Positions 17,940 through 28,132 of a DNA stretch of 64,000 bases are shown in pieces. Position numbers and translations under genes: made by a program. The stretch's first letter is position 1. Each line of letters starts with the position of its first letter. This DNA comes from Pirellula sp. (GTDB lineage: Bacteria; Planctomycetota; Planctomycetia; Pirellulales; PNKZ01): assembly GCA_013822735.1 (NCBI GenBank), contig PNKZ01000007.1, forward strand, positions 1-64,000, given 5' to 3'. The notes below the pieces were generated by a model. That model had not been told where the DNA came from. It searched no databases and saw only the letters and a program-made list of their open reading frames with translations.

Positions 17940-18755
17940 ATGACCATAGATCGCCCTATCCGCGTCGGAGCGGTGAGCTATCTGAATACGAAGCCGTTGA
18001 TTCACGATTTTCAACGGCTGGCGCCGCACGCACGACTCATTCTCGACTACCCGAGCCGACTGGCCGACGCCCTGGCGCGCGGCGAACTCGACGTCGCCCT
18101 GATTCCGTCGATCGAGTTTTTTCAGGACCCTGCATACACGATCGTCTCCAACGCCTGCATCGCCTGTCGCGGACCGGTGCTTTCGGTCAAACTCTTTAGT
18201 CGCGTTCCCGCCGCCGAGATTCGCAGCCTGGCGCTCGACGAAGGCTCGCGCACCAGCGTGGCCCTCACGCGCGTGCTCCTCAAGCAACGCTTCGGCATCG
18301 AGCCGCAATTGGAACCGCTACCGGTCGACCATACGCTGGCCGATACGAAAGCCGACGCCGTGCTCCTGATCGGCGACCGAGCGATCCACTCCCCCATCGG
18401 AAAGTTTGCCGAGGTATGGGATCTCGGTGACGAGTGGTGCCGGTGGGCCGAGCGACCGTTTGTGTTTGCCATGTGGACGGCTCGAGCGGGGACCGACCTC
18501 TGCGGCATCGATCACGCCTTGGAGCAGTCGCGCGATGCCGGAGTGGCCGCCCTGCCGCAGATCGCCGAGCGCGAAGCGCCGCTCTTAGGATTGACGCAGC
18601 CGGAATGCCTCGCCTATTTGCGAGACAACCTTTATTTTTATCTCGGGCCGCGCGAACGAAGCGGGCTCGCGATGTTTCACCAATTGGCGCAGCAAATGAA
18701 TCTTGCTCCGCCGGGAGTCGATGTTGGTAGCCTCCATCTCGAAGGTTCTAGCTAA
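17940..18755 (+). CDS. mqnA: Chorismate dehydratase, futalosine menaquinone pathway
   Basis: 271 residues from the ATG at 17940. A GTG 15 codons upstream is an alternative. MqnA dehydrates chorismate to 3-enolpyruvyl-benzoate, the first step of the futalosine route. The family opening is clear (IRVGAVSYLNTKPLIHDF), followed by YPSRLADALARGELDVALIP. The strand RSLALDEGSRTSVALTRVLL and the segment DAVLLIGDRAI are also typical. The fold is a periplasmic-binding-protein type that has become a cytosolic enzyme. mqnC overlaps its 3' end by 35 bases. The other genes of the route (mqnB, D, E) are not in the window. Confidence 0.93.
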   Translation: MTIDRPIRVGAVSYLNTKPLIHDFQRLAPHARLILDYPSRLADALARGELDVALIPSIEFFQDPAYTIVSNACIACRGPVLSVKLFSRVPAAEIRSLALDEGSRTSVALTRVLLKQRFGIEPQLEPLPVDHTLADTKADAVLLIGDRAIHSPIGKFAEVWDLGDEWCRWAERPFVFAMWTARAGTDLCGIDHALEQSRDAGVAALPQIAEREAPLLGLTQPECLAYLRDNLYFYLGPRERSGLAMFHQLAQQMNLAPPGVDVGSLHLEGSS

Positions 18756-19824
18756 AGCCGTCGCCGGCGAGCGTCTGACCCCCGAAGAAGGCGTGTCGCT
18801 GTTGGAAAGCCACGACCTCACGGCCATCGGCCGCGCGGCGGATCTCGTCACGCGCCGACTCCATCCCGAGAGCTACCGCACCTACAACATCGACCGCAAC
18901 GTCAACTACACGAACGTCTGCAGCGCCGTTTGCGACTTCTGCGCCTTCTATCGCAAGCCGAAGAGCCATGAAGGCTACGTGCTCGACAAGGAAACGATCT
19001 ACCAGAAGATCGAAGAGACTATTGCGCTCGGCGGCGACCAGATCTTGATGCAAGGGGGCATGAACCCCGAGCTGCCGCTCGAGTGGTACGAGGATTTGCT
19101 GCGCAGCCTTAAGGAACGTTTTCCGCAGGTGAATCTGCACGCTTTTTCGCCGCCGGAAATCTACGCGCTGCACAAACTTTCGAAGTTGCCGCTGCGCACG
19201 ATTCTAGAACGACTCAAAGCGGCGGGGCTCGGCAGCTTGCCCGGCGGCGGCGGCGAGATTCTCGTCGATCGCGTGCGCAAGGAAATTACGCGAGGTAAGG
19301 CGCTCACGAACGAATGGCTCGAGGTCTGTCGCGTGTGGCACGAACTCGGCGGCATCGGCTCCGCCACGATGATGTTCGGCCACGTGGAAACGCTCGCCGA
19401 ACGGATCGAACACCTCGAACGATTGCGCCAATTGCAGGACGAGACGTCCGGTTTTACGGCCTTTATCTGCTGGACGTTTCAACCGGAAAACACCGATCTT
19501 GCCGACGTTCCGAAGCGAGGCGCTTTCGAATATTTGAAGACGCAGGCCGTCGCACGGCTCTATCTCGACAACTTCCCGAACATCCAATCGAGCTGGGTGA
19601 CGCAAGGGCTGAAAGTCGGGCAATTGGCGTTGCTCTACGGCGCAAACGACATGGGGAGCCTGATGATCGAGGAAAACGTCGTGGCCTCGGCCGGCACCGT
19701 TCACCATCTGACGCTCACGCAAATCAAAGACGCCATTCGAGAGATCGGTTTTGAACCACGCCGCCGAAACGTCGCGTACGAACTAATCGACACGCCCGGC
19801 GAACCGGTAGGCGCGGCAGGGTAA
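18721..19824 (+). CDS. mqnC: Cyclic dehypoxanthine futalosine synthase (radical SAM)
   Basis: 367 residues from the ATG at 18721, with CGGGAG just upstream. An ATG six codons earlier is possible. The enzyme cyclises dehypoxanthine futalosine with S-adenosylmethionine. The radical SAM cluster motif is in CSAVCDFCAFYR (CxxxCxxC), preceded by YNIDRNVNYTNVC. LMQGGMNPELPLEWYEDLL, GLGSLPGGGGEIL and GIGSATMMFGHVET match MqnC. MqnE is a homologue, but the SAVCDFCAFYR and GGGEIL context fit MqnC better. The 35-base overlap with mqnA points to coupled translation. Confidence 0.92.
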   Translation: MLVASISKVLAKAVAGERLTPEEGVSLLESHDLTAIGRAADLVTRRLHPESYRTYNIDRNVNYTNVCSAVCDFCAFYRKPKSHEGYVLDKETIYQKIEETIALGGDQILMQGGMNPELPLEWYEDLLRSLKERFPQVNLHAFSPPEIYALHKLSKLPLRTILERLKAAGLGSLPGGGGEILVDRVRKEITRGKALTNEWLEVCRVWHELGGIGSATMMFGHVETLAERIEHLERLRQLQDETSGFTAFICWTFQPENTDLADVPKRGAFEYLKTQAVARLYLDNFPNIQSSWVTQGLKVGQLALLYGANDMGSLMIEENVVASAGTVHHLTLTQIKDAIREIGFEPRRRNVAYELIDTPGEPVGAAG

Positions 19825-19977
19825 GTGTGACGAAATAAGCTACACTCACATGGGCTTCGTGCGTCTACGAGCGCCCGTCTGATCCTCATACGTAGCACCG
19901 TCCGACTGTCTCCTGCGACCGGCGCCCTTCTGACGCCGGCCGTGTGAATCAGCGGCCTCACGGAGTACGGCCCGTCG

Positions 19978-20793
19978 ATGATTCACGTTCGCGGTCTCGC
20001 CAAAGAGTATGCCGACTTAAAGCGGGGCAAATTTGCCGCGCTGGCCGGCATCTCTTTCGACGCGTTTCCCGGCGAGATCTACGGCCTGCTCGGTCCGAAC
20101 GGCGCGGGCAAAACCACGGCGCTGCGCATCATTAGCACCGTGCTCCGCCCGACCGCGGGAACGGCCACGGTCAACGGCTTCGACGTCCTCACGCAAGCCT
20201 CGCAAGTGCGGCACCAGATCGGCTTCATGTCGGCCAACACCGGCGTCTACGATCGGATGACGGCCTGGGAAATGGTGGAATTCTTCGGCAAGCTCTACGG
20301 CTTGAGCGACGAACTGCTCCGCACGCGGATGGAAGACCTTTTCACGCGGCTGAAGATGAACGACATTCGCGACCAACTCGGGGCGAAGATGTCGACCGGC
20401 ATGAAACAAAAGGTCTCCATCGCCCGTGCCTTGGTGCATAATCCGCCGATCCTGATCTTCGACGAAGCGACCTCCGGGCTCGACGTCCTAGTGGCGCGTG
20501 CGCTGTTAAATACCGTCGCCGAGTTGCGCGATCAAGGTAAGTGCGTGGTGTTCAGTACGCACATCATGCGCGAGGCGGAGAAACTCTGTAACCGTCTGGC
20601 CATCATGTACCGCGGCCTCATCTTGGCCGAAGGAACGCTGGAAGAACTGCGCGACAAGCATCGCGAAAACGACCTGGAAGAACTATTCTTCCGCCTGATC
20701 TCCGATCACGAACGTGCCCGCGCCGAGGCCGGCAATGCCGCCGACGACGCAGCCGCCGCCGTTCAAGACATTCAGGCGAGCGTGAAATCATGA
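19978..20793 (+). CDS. ABC transporter ATP-binding protein (NatA-like)
   Basis: 271 residues. Walker [11 protein letters not shown]-loop region [18 protein letters not shown], signature STGMKQKV, Walker [13 protein letters not shown] and H-loop FSTHIMRE are all present. The lead-in [11 protein letters not shown] and the STG signature are of the NatA/ABC-2 export class. The C-terminal 35 residues are Ala-rich and variable. The next gene, whose ATG overlaps this stop (ATGA), encodes the permease. NatAB of Bacillus extrudes sodium. Whether this pair moves sodium or another substrate cannot be told. Confidence 0.9.
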   Translation: MIHVRGLAKEYADLKRGKFAALAGISFDAFPGEIYGLLGPNGAGKTTALRIISTVLRPTAGTATVNGFDVLTQASQVRHQIGFMSANTGVYDRMTAWEMVEFFGKLYGLSDELLRTRMEDLFTRLKMNDIRDQLGAKMSTGMKQKVSIARALVHNPPILIFDEATSGLDVLVARALLNTVAELRDQGKCVVFSTHIMREAEKLCNRLAIMYRGLILAEGTLEELRDKHRENDLEELFFRLISDHERARAEAGNAADDAAAAVQDIQASVKS

Positions 20794-23054
20794 CCTGGTC
20801 CAACGTTCGCCGAATCCTCGTCCGCGAAGTGCGCGACCAAATGCGCGACCGGCGGACGCTGTTTATGATTTTCGTGTTGCCGCTCATGCTCTACCCGCTC
20901 TTGGGAATGAGCCTGATGCAGGTCACGCAATTTGTGCGCGAGCAGCCGACGAAGGTGCTGCTCGTCGGCTTCAAAGAGCCGCCGGACTTCCCGAAGCTCG
21001 TACGTAGCGACGCTGACGGAACGCAACACTTTGCCGACGAACTCTTTACCGAGGTCGGGCAGGTACGACTGCTGCAGCTTGAACTCCGCGCTACGGACGC
21101 CGATCCGGAGCAAGTACGAGCCGAGGCGGAAAAACTCGTGCAAGACGGAGCGTTCGAGGCAGTCGTCTACTTCCCGCCGGACTTCAACGAAAAACTGATC
21201 GAGTTCCGTAAGCAACTGCGGCTGCTCGACGAATCGAACTCGCAAGAACGGAACGAGAAAGCTCAGCCCACGGTTCCGAGTCCGAAAGTTTTCTTCAATA
21301 CGGCGAAGGAAAAGTCGCAACTTGCCTATCGTCGTCTGCGCGACGTGCTCGACAAGTGGAGCAACGACATCGGCTTGAAGAATCTGGCGAGTCGCAATCT
21401 GCCGGCGACGACGGCCCGACCGTTTGAGTATCTCAACGACGATTTTGCCGAGAAGAGTCAGCGCGAAGCGGCCATCTGGAGCAAGATCCTGCCGTTTCTA
21501 CTGTTGATTTGGGCGCTCACCGGCGCTTTCTATCCGGCCATCGATTTGTGCGCCGGCGAAAAAGAGCGAGGTACGCTCGAAACGCTGTTGAGCAGCCCCG
21601 CCGAGCGCGGCGAGATCGTCTGGGGCAAGCTCCTGACGGTGATGCTCTTCAGCGTGGTCACGGCCGTGCTGAATATCTTGAGCATGGGCATCACGGGCAC
21701 CTTTGCGTTGAGCGCCATCGACAAGATGGGAAGCGGCTTCGGAGCGCCGCCGCCCCTGGCGCCGATCTGGCTGTTCCTCGCGCTGCTGCCGATGTCGGCG
21801 ATGTTTAGCGCCTTGTGTATCGCGCTGGCTTCGATCGCGCGAAGCACCAAGGAAGGGCAGTATTATTTGATGCCGCTCGTGCTGGTGACGATGCCGCTCG
21901 TGATCCTGCCGATGGCCCCGGGCATCGAATTGAATTTGGGGATGAGCCTGATTCCGGTAAGCGGCGTGGTCTTGCTGCTGAAGCTCATGCTCGAAGGGCA
22001 ATACTGGGAAGTGCTGCGATACATTCTTCCGGTAGCCGCCGTGACGGGCGCTTGCTGCTTGCTGGCCATTCGTTGGGCCGTCGATCAATTTAATTCGGAG
22101 AACGTGCTTTTCCGCGAAAGCGAACGCGGCGGCTTAGGAACTTGGTTCCGCCATTTGCTGCGCGACCGAGAAGACACGCCGAGCGTCGCCGGCTCCGTTT
22201 TTTGCGGCGTGCTGATTCTCACAATCTATTTCTTCATGAACTTCTCGCTGCAGATGGAGCCCAGCTTCTTCGGCTTCGTCAAGGCGGTCGTCACCACGCA
22301 ATTGGTCGTCGTCTTCATGCCGACGATGATGATGACGCTCATTACGGCCCGTAGCGTCCGTCAGACGTTGTTACTCGTGCCGCCGAAGCTGCTCGCAGTG
22401 CCTGCGGCGATCGTGTTGGCGTTTGCACTGCATCCCACGGCGCTGCTCTTGCTCAAGCTGCTGAACCTGCTCTATCCGCCGAACCCGCAAGTGCTTGAAA
22501 GCTTGAAGCACATGGTCGAGTTCATGCAGTATCCGTCGGATTGGACCCCTTGGATTTTGTTCGCCGTGATGGCGGTCACTCCGGCCGTTTGCGAGGAACT
22601 CGCGTTTCGCGGCTTCATCCTCTCCGGCTTTCGCAAACTCGGCAACACTTGGCGCGCGATCATTTTCTCCGCCTTGTTCTTCGGCGCGAGCCACGGCATG
22701 GCGGTGCAACAAGCGATCTCCGCGAGCATCCTCGGACTGCTGCTCGGTTATCTCGCCGTGCAATCCGGCAGCATTTTCACCGGCATGTTCTTTCACATGA
22801 CTCACAACGGCCTGGTGCTCTTCCTCGGAGGCTGGGTAGCCGAGAAAATCGTGCGCTATCCTCGCTGGGAATGGGTAGCCGAACTTTCACCGGAGAAAGA
22901 CTCAGTGACCGGCTATCACCCGTTTATCGTCGCCACGGGAATCATCATCGCCGGCGCTATTCTGCGCTGGTTCTCGCGGTTGCCGCATCCGCTCTCGTAC
23001 GAAGAAGAATTGCAGGAAGCCATTCGCGAGCGTAGCGAACCGGCGACGGCGTAG
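20790..23054 (+). CDS. ABC-2 permease fused to a CPBP intramembrane protease
   Basis: 754 residues, about twice a NatB permease. The first half (about 1-440) is an ABC-2 type permease: N-terminal helix, large extracytoplasmic domain (about 45-225), then helices around [20 protein letters not shown], a typical ABC-2 segment. The second half (about 470-750) is a CPBP (Abi/CAAX-protease-like) domain with [13 protein letters not shown] holding the E-E-x3-R core, [10 protein letters not shown] and FFHMTHNG, which supply the remaining catalytic His and Asn. All key residues appear present. The fusion suggests that transport and membrane proteolysis are tied together. I infer this from architecture only. 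Confidence 0.9.
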   Translation: MTWSNVRRILVREVRDQMRDRRTLFMIFVLPLMLYPLLGMSLMQVTQFVREQPTKVLLVGFKEPPDFPKLVRSDADGTQHFADELFTEVGQVRLLQLELRATDADPEQVRAEAEKLVQDGAFEAVVYFPPDFNEKLIEFRKQLRLLDESNSQERNEKAQPTVPSPKVFFNTAKEKSQLAYRRLRDVLDKWSNDIGLKNLASRNLPATTARPFEYLNDDFAEKSQREAAIWSKILPFLLLIWALTGAFYPAIDLCAGEKERGTLETLLSSPAERGEIVWGKLLTVMLFSVVTAVLNILSMGITGTFALSAIDKMGSGFGAPPPLAPIWLFLALLPMSAMFSALCIALASIARSTKEGQYYLMPLVLVTMPLVILPMAPGIELNLGMSLIPVSGVVLLLKLMLEGQYWEVLRYILPVAAVTGACCLLAIRWAVDQFNSENVLFRESERGGLGTWFRHLLRDREDTPSVAGSVFCGVLILTIYFFMNFSLQMEPSFFGFVKAVVTTQLVVVFMPTMMMTLITARSVRQTLLLVPPKLLAVPAAIVLAFALHPTALLLLKLLNLLYPPNPQVLESLKHMVEFMQYPSDWTPWILFAVMAVTPAVCEELAFRGFILSGFRKLGNTWRAIIFSALFFGASHGMAVQQAISASILGLLLGYLAVQSGSIFTGMFFHMTHNGLVLFLGGWVAEKIVRYPRWEWVAELSPEKDSVTGYHPFIVATGIIIAGAILRWFSRLPHPLSYEEELQEAIRERSEPATA

Positions 23055-23080
23055 CTGGCGTGCAATGAAGGCAGCGGGTG

Positions 23081-23851
23081 CTAGGTCATCCGTGAAAACA
23101 GTCGACGAGCGTTTGCCGTCGTTTGCGCCGCAAACTGTTCGAGCGGCGTTCCTCGAACATCGGCGAGAACTTTCGCGGTGTGCACAATGTTCGCCGGTTC
23201 GTTCCGTTTGCCGCGCAGCGGTTGCGGCGAAAGGTACGGGCTGTCCGTCTCGATGAGAATGCGATCGTCGGGGACGCTCGCGGCCGTGCGGCGGATGTCG
23301 TCCGATTTCTTGAACGTCGCCATGCCCGCAAAGCTGATGTAGAGCCCCAGTTCGACGCAGCGTGCCGCCGTTTCGGGACTACACGTAAACGAATGCATCA
23401 CGCCCGTCAGGGGGCCGTGCTTCGCGGCGTCTTCCAGCATCGCCATGACGTCGGCTTCGCAATCGCGCAGGTGTACGATGAACGGCAGACCGGTGCGGCG
23501 CGAGAGTTCGAGGTGACGGGCGAAGTAATCCTGCTGGAGTTCGAAGGGGGCGTAGTTCCAATGACGATCGAGGCCCGTCTCGCCGAGCGCGACGACGCAC
23601 GGCGCGTCGACTAACGCCTCGACTCGAGCCCAATCACCGGGCTTCGCTTCGTGCGTGTAGTTGGGATGGATGCCGACCGCCGCAAAGCAACCGGGTCGCG
23701 ATGCGATGTTGCGAACGATGTTTTCGCTGCTCGACGCCGTGACGGCGACGCAAACGAGCGATTCTACCCCCGCGGCCACGGCTCGCGCGACCACCTCATC
23801 GAGATCGGCCTGAAACTCGTCCTGATCGAGATGGCAGTGCGTGTCGATCAT
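23081..23851 (-). CDS. TatD-family metal-dependent deoxyribonuclease
   Basis: 256 residues, the normal length. Metal-binding motifs in order: DTHCHLDQ, ALGETGLDRHW, FIVHLRDCE, GVMHSFT and IETDSPYLSPQ. The C-terminus NARRLF is usual for the family. TatD proteins are cytosolic 3'-5' exonucleases linked with DNA repair, and some members act on D-aminoacyl substrates or tRNA. It converges on the permease gene with a gap of only 26 bases. The next leftward gene lies 44 bases upstream of its start, so they may be one transcript. Confidence 0.92.
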   Translation of the reverse strand: MIDTHCHLDQDEFQADLDEVVARAVAAGVESLVCVAVTASSSENIVRNIASRPGCFAAVGIHPNYTHEAKPGDWARVEALVDAPCVVALGETGLDRHWNYAPFELQQDYFARHLELSRRTGLPFIVHLRDCEADVMAMLEDAAKHGPLTGVMHSFTCSPETAARCVELGLYISFAGMATFKKSDDIRRTAASVPDDRILIETDSPYLSPQPLRGKRNEPANIVHTAKVLADVRGTPLEQFAAQTTANARRLFSRMT

Positions 23852-23895
23852 GAGAACGAGTCACCGCGGGACAAACCGGCAGCCGGCCCTAAAAC

Positions 23896-24327
23896 CTAAG
23901 CGGGCTGCTTCGCGGCGAGCGCCGTCAGAATTTCCAAATGCGCCTTGGCGGCGCCGAGCGCCTCTTGGGCCAGGGCTTTGGCCTCGGCATCGTCGCCGAG
24001 CGCGAGGACGATGCGGCGCATTTCGTCCATGTCGCGTTTCAGCAGTTCGATGATTTCGACCAACATGTAGTCGAGCGAGAGGAAGTTCGTGTCGGTGAAC
24101 TCCATCGAATACGACGTGTGCTCAACCGCGCCGGCCCGATCGAGAATGGCCGTCGCAATGCGGCTGCACGTGGCCTTGTAGTCGGAAACCAAATGCTTCA
24201 GGGCCTTCGCCAACTCGTCGTCTTGCGGAGTCGAGCTGCGCCACATGCCGGCATCGGCCAAGTACATCGGCAACGAGCGGTAGTGGATCGCCAACAGCCG
24301 ATTGAGATGAGAAACGACGTCCGCCAT
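23896..24327 (-). CDS. Small all-helical protein, possibly ferritin-like
   Basis: 143 residues predicted to be almost wholly helical with no signal peptide. The pattern of His, Glu and Asp in the helices (HLNRLLAIHYRSLPMYLADA, DMDEMRRIVLALGDDAEAK) recalls bacterioferritin or Dps-type four-helix bundles, but I cannot see a full pair of ExxH metal sites, so the family is uncertain. Conserved-looking centre: SMEFTDTNFLSLDYMLVEII. It sits between nuoN and tatD on their strand. A role in redox or metal handling would be guesswork. Confidence 0.6.
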   Translation of the reverse strand: MADVVSHLNRLLAIHYRSLPMYLADAGMWRSSTPQDDELAKALKHLVSDYKATCSRIATAILDRAGAVEHTSYSMEFTDTNFLSLDYMLVEIIELLKRDMDEMRRIVLALGDDAEAKALAQEALGAAKAHLEILTALAAKQPA

Positions 24328-24375
24328 AAAAGCGCTCGCAGCCCTAAAGAAACACGACGAAGGAGCAAAAAGCTA

Positions 24376-26154
24376 TTAGAGAAGCCCGCCGGCGGCCGCC
24401 TGGGCCCAACGAAGCAACGTATTGAACCAAATACCGAGGAGCAACACGGGGAGCGTCATCAACACCACGTAAACGCCTTCGACGGAGATCATCGAGAACG
24501 CCACGGGCGTACGATGGGCCGGTTCCGGATCGATGGTCATCGCCTTCACGACACGGAGATAATAGAACAGGCTGATTGCCGTATTCAGGCCGCCGATGAC
24601 GAGTAGCGCGAACATTTCCGCTTTGACGAGCGCCCCGAACGCGAAGAACTTCGCAGCAAAGCCTGCCAGCGGCGGCAGACCGACGAGGCTTACGAGCACC
24701 GTGGCCATGCAAATCACCAAGCCGGGCGAACTCTTAATCAGGCCCGCGTAATCGGCGATTTCTTCGCTGCGGATCGTGTTGCGAAGGAAGGCGATGATTG
24801 CAAATGCAGACAGGTTCATGAAGAGATACGTGCCGACGTAAAAGCAAACCGCGGCGATCGCCTCGTGGGAACCGGCGGTGTCGGAGCCCGACATCGCCAC
24901 GGCGGCCGCGACCGGCATCATCATGTAGCCTGCGTGGGCGATGGTGGAGTACGCCAAGAGCCGCTTGATGTTCGTCTGCCCGTAGGCGGCCAAGTTGCCG
25001 AACGTGCAGGTAACGGCGGCGAGCAAAGCGATGAGGCCGGCAATAAACTTGCGGGCCTTCGTTAGGTTGTCGGTGCCGGCGGCGATACTGTGGGCTGCGT
25101 GGCCGTGGTCCAACTCGCCGGGAGCGTGGTCGTGACCGTCGTGCTCGTGATGCGCGTGGGCCGGTTCGTCGTCGTCGGGGGAGACGACCGTGGGGGCCTT
25201 TTGCATGGCCGTGAGTTGAAACGGCGTCGACTCGGCAACGACCGCGTGTGTGTGCAGCGGAATTGGCGGTTCGCCATGCGCCGGGGCCGGAGCATGTGAG
25301 AAACCGAGCGCGACGCGAACCAACAGCGCCATGGCTCCCGCCTTGGAAGCGACGGAGAGAAACGCGTTCACTTCCGCACAGGCCCCTTCAAAAACGTCGG
25401 GCGCCCAGAAGTGGAACGGTACGGCAGAGAGCTTGAAAGCCAAACCGACGGAGACCATGAGGGCTCCGGTCATCAGCACCATTTGCCGATCGGCAAACGC
25501 TTCCGGCGAGAGCGAGGCCAGCTGCGCGGCCATGGTCGGAATGTGCGCCGAGCCGAGAGCTCCGGCGAGCAAACTGATGCCGTAGAGCATGACGCCCGCG
25601 GCACCGGCTCCGTAGACGGCGTACTTCAGCGCCGCTTCACCGGCCGTGCGGCGGCCTTTCAAGATGCCCGCCAGGGCATACGACGGCACGCTCGCCATTT
25701 CGACGCCGAGGAACACCGTGAGCATGTGGTTGGCCGAAGCCATGATGCACATGCCGAGCAAGCCGCCCAGCACGAGCGTATAGAAGTCGGGGCTATCTTC
25801 GCGGTCGGGAATGCCGGAGAGCGTGGTGAAGATGAGAAACAACACCGCAAACAGCATCAACACGCTTCGGAAATAGATCGTGAAGGTATCGAAGACGAGG
25901 AGGCCGTCGAAAATCGGCGTGCTGTGCAGTTCGACATCGCCGCCCAAATAGTGCCACGGCGCGGCTAGCCAGAGGGCCGCGACGGCGCCGGGCAGCGCGA
26001 TGCAGAACGAATTAATCTTCCGCCCGAAGCCCGGCATGCGGACCAAGAGCATGGCGACGATCGTCGCGCAGATCGCCAATTCGGGGGCGAACGCCGGCAG
26101 CGATACGTCGAGCGTATCAGTGCGGAAGCGTTCGATGAGCTGGTAGAAATTCAT
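24376..26154 (-). CDS. nuoN: NADH dehydrogenase I subunit N
   Basis: 592 residues from the ATG at 26154, well above the usual 480-500. It is an antiporter-like proton-pumping membrane subunit with about 14 helices. The conserved core is visible: GVEMASVPSYALAG with the key Glu, ALKYAVYGAGAAGVMLYG with the key Lys, KLSAVPFHFWAPDVFEGA and KRLLAYSTIAHAGYMM. The extra length is mostly an insertion at about residues 287-356, rich in His and Asp (PAHAHHEHDGHDHAPGELDH), in the loop after helix 8. Last gene of the leftward nuo cluster. Confidence 0.93.
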   Translation of the reverse strand: MNFYQLIERFRTDTLDVSLPAFAPELAICATIVAMLLVRMPGFGRKINSFCIALPGAVAALWLAAPWHYLGGDVELHSTPIFDGLLVFDTFTIYFRSVLMLFAVLFLIFTTLSGIPDREDSPDFYTLVLGGLLGMCIMASANHMLTVFLGVEMASVPSYALAGILKGRRTAGEAALKYAVYGAGAAGVMLYGISLLAGALGSAHIPTMAAQLASLSPEAFADRQMVLMTGALMVSVGLAFKLSAVPFHFWAPDVFEGACAEVNAFLSVASKAGAMALLVRVALGFSHAPAPAHGEPPIPLHTHAVVAESTPFQLTAMQKAPTVVSPDDDEPAHAHHEHDGHDHAPGELDHGHAAHSIAAGTDNLTKARKFIAGLIALLAAVTCTFGNLAAYGQTNIKRLLAYSTIAHAGYMMMPVAAAVAMSGSDTAGSHEAIAAVCFYVGTYLFMNLSAFAIIAFLRNTIRSEEIADYAGLIKSSPGLVICMATVLVSLVGLPPLAGFAAKFFAFGALVKAEMFALLVIGGLNTAISLFYYLRVVKAMTIDPEPAHRTPVAFSMISVEGVYVVLMTLPVLLLGIWFNTLLRWAQAAAGGLL

Positions 26155-26221
26155 CGTTACCGGGAGTTTCGTTGCAGGCTGAGTTCTATGTGTTGACCGG
26201 GGCGAAAGACTACCGAACGAG

Positions 26222-28042
26222 CTAACGAGCGGAAACGTGATCGGCCGCCGGGCGGACTTGTCGCCCCTCGACGGGAGCCGCGTCAGCAGGAACAATCGCG
26301 GCGGCGGCGTGCTTCGCCGCGGCTTCGGCTTCCTTGGCCTCCTTGGCCCGAGCCGCTTCCAAACGCGGCTCCTTCACGTTTTCGGTCCACGTTGCCAGCT
26401 GTTCGACGCTTTGAGTCACCGTCGGTTCCATGTACTTGAAAATCAGGTTCGGGTTCACGCCGAAGAGGATGGCAAACGCCACGAGCGGCGCGGCAATGAA
26501 CTTCTCGCGTAGATCCATGTCGTGCAGGTGGTCGCCGTGCGGGCCTTTGTATTCGGGGCCGAGATAAACGCGTTGCAACGTCCACAAGATATACGCCGCG
26601 GTGAGCACCACGACGGCCGCCGAAATCACCGCGAGCGTCTTGCTGTAGTTCCAAACGCTGAGGGTGACGAAGACTTCGCCGATGAATCCGCAAAGGCCGG
26701 GCAAACCGAGACCCGCGAAGAACACGACGTACGCCAAACCGCTATAGACCGGCATGCGAGCGAAGAGGCCGCCGAATTCGTCGAGGTTGCGATGATGGAC
26801 GCGGTCATAAACAACGCCGACCATAAAGAACATGCCGGCCGAGCTGATGCCGTGGGCGATCATTTGGAACATCGCGCCGTTCCAACCTTGGGCCATGTAG
26901 GCGGCGTTGTAGCCGTTGCCCGCCGACATGCTCCAAACGCCGATGCCGAGCACCACGTAGCCCATGTGGCTGACGGAGCTGTAGGCCACGAGACGCTTGA
27001 AGTCTTTCTGAGCCAAGGCGGCAAAGGCGCCATAGACCATGCTGACGACGCCGAGAGTGCAGACAAACCATGCGAGATCGTAGCCGGCGTCCGGGCAGAT
27101 CGGATAACAGATGCGAATGATGCCGTAGCCGCCCATCTTCAGCAGCACGCCGGCGAGGATCATGGAGATCGGCGTCGGGGCTTCCACGTGCGCGTCGGGC
27201 AACCAGGTGTGGACCGGCACGCTCGGCACCTTTACGGCGAAGCCGATGAAGAGCAGCACGAACGACCACCATTGGATCGACTTGCCGAAGAGGATCTCAC
27301 GGTCGAACTGATCCGTGGTTTGGCCGAGCGATTGCAGGGCCATGATGTTGAACGTGTGGACCGCGTTCTTTTCCGACTTAATTGCATCGACCGACTTCGC
27401 ATCGCCCGGCAACACGATGCGGGCCGTCTCCAATTGAGCGGGCGTGAGCTTGCGCACGTCGCTATTGAAGTAGAGCATCAGGATGGCGATGAGCATCAAC
27501 ACGCTGCCGAGCAACGTGTAGAGGAAGAACTTGATCGCCGCGTATTCGCGCCGCGGACCGCCCCAAACGCCGATGAGGAAGTACATCGGCAGCAGCATGA
27601 CTTCCCAGAACACGTAGAACAGGAAGAAGTCGAGCGCCAGGAACACGCCCAGCATGCCGGTTTCCAGAAGAAGAAACAGAATGCAGTAGGCCTTCACATG
27701 CTTTTGAATCGGCCAGCTGGCCCCCATCGCCACCATGCTGGTGAACGACGTGAGGACGACCAGCGGCAGGCTGATGCCGTCGAGGCCCATGAAGTAGTAA
27801 ATGTTGAACGACGGAATCCAATCGACCGAGAACGCGCTCTGCAGCGCCGCCTCACCGGCCTTGAAGCGCGCCGAGTCGCCCCCCATGAGCATCGACACGG
27901 TCATCGCGAACACGGCGACCGTGATCGCCAACGACGCGAGCTTAATGGCGTCGGGCTTGTCTTTCGGGAAGAACGCCAACAACAGCGCCCCGAGAGCGGG
28001 CAGAAACACCGTGAGGCTTAGGAAAGCGACGTCGGATTGCAT
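26222..28042 (-). CDS. nuoM: NADH dehydrogenase I subunit M
   Basis: 606 residues, somewhat longer than usual (about 500). Antiporter-like proton-pumping subunit. The core contains VFWEVMLLPMYFLIGVWGG with the conserved Glu, KFFLYTLLGSVLMLIAI with the conserved Lys, KVPSVPVHTWLPDAHVEAPT, KMGGYGIIRI and LVAYSSVSHMGYVVLGI. A 60-residue insertion follows the FNSDV region. The C-terminal 70 residues are a charged Ala/Glu/Lys tail (ARAKEAKEAEAAAKHAAAAI) beyond the last helix, probably cytosolic. It lies between nuoL (90 bases upstream) and nuoN (67 bases downstream). Confidence 0.95.
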   Translation of the reverse strand: MQSDVAFLSLTVFLPALGALLLAFFPKDKPDAIKLASLAITVAVFAMTVSMLMGGDSARFKAGEAALQSAFSVDWIPSFNIYYFMGLDGISLPLVVLTSFTSMVAMGASWPIQKHVKAYCILFLLLETGMLGVFLALDFFLFYVFWEVMLLPMYFLIGVWGGPRREYAAIKFFLYTLLGSVLMLIAILMLYFNSDVRKLTPAQLETARIVLPGDAKSVDAIKSEKNAVHTFNIMALQSLGQTTDQFDREILFGKSIQWWSFVLLFIGFAVKVPSVPVHTWLPDAHVEAPTPISMILAGVLLKMGGYGIIRICYPICPDAGYDLAWFVCTLGVVSMVYGAFAALAQKDFKRLVAYSSVSHMGYVVLGIGVWSMSAGNGYNAAYMAQGWNGAMFQMIAHGISSAGMFFMVGVVYDRVHHRNLDEFGGLFARMPVYSGLAYVVFFAGLGLPGLCGFIGEVFVTLSVWNYSKTLAVISAAVVVLTAAYILWTLQRVYLGPEYKGPHGDHLHDMDLREKFIAAPLVAFAILFGVNPNLIFKYMEPTVTQSVEQLATWTENVKEPRLEAARAKEAKEAEAAAKHAAAAIVPADAAPVEGRQVRPAADHVSAR

Positions 28043-28132
28043 AACGAACTTCTTCGGGTTGGGTAATTACTTTGAGTCGTACGAGCGTCGTGCGGCGACG
28101 CGTGAATTAGCGAACTTGCGGTGCGAACGAGT

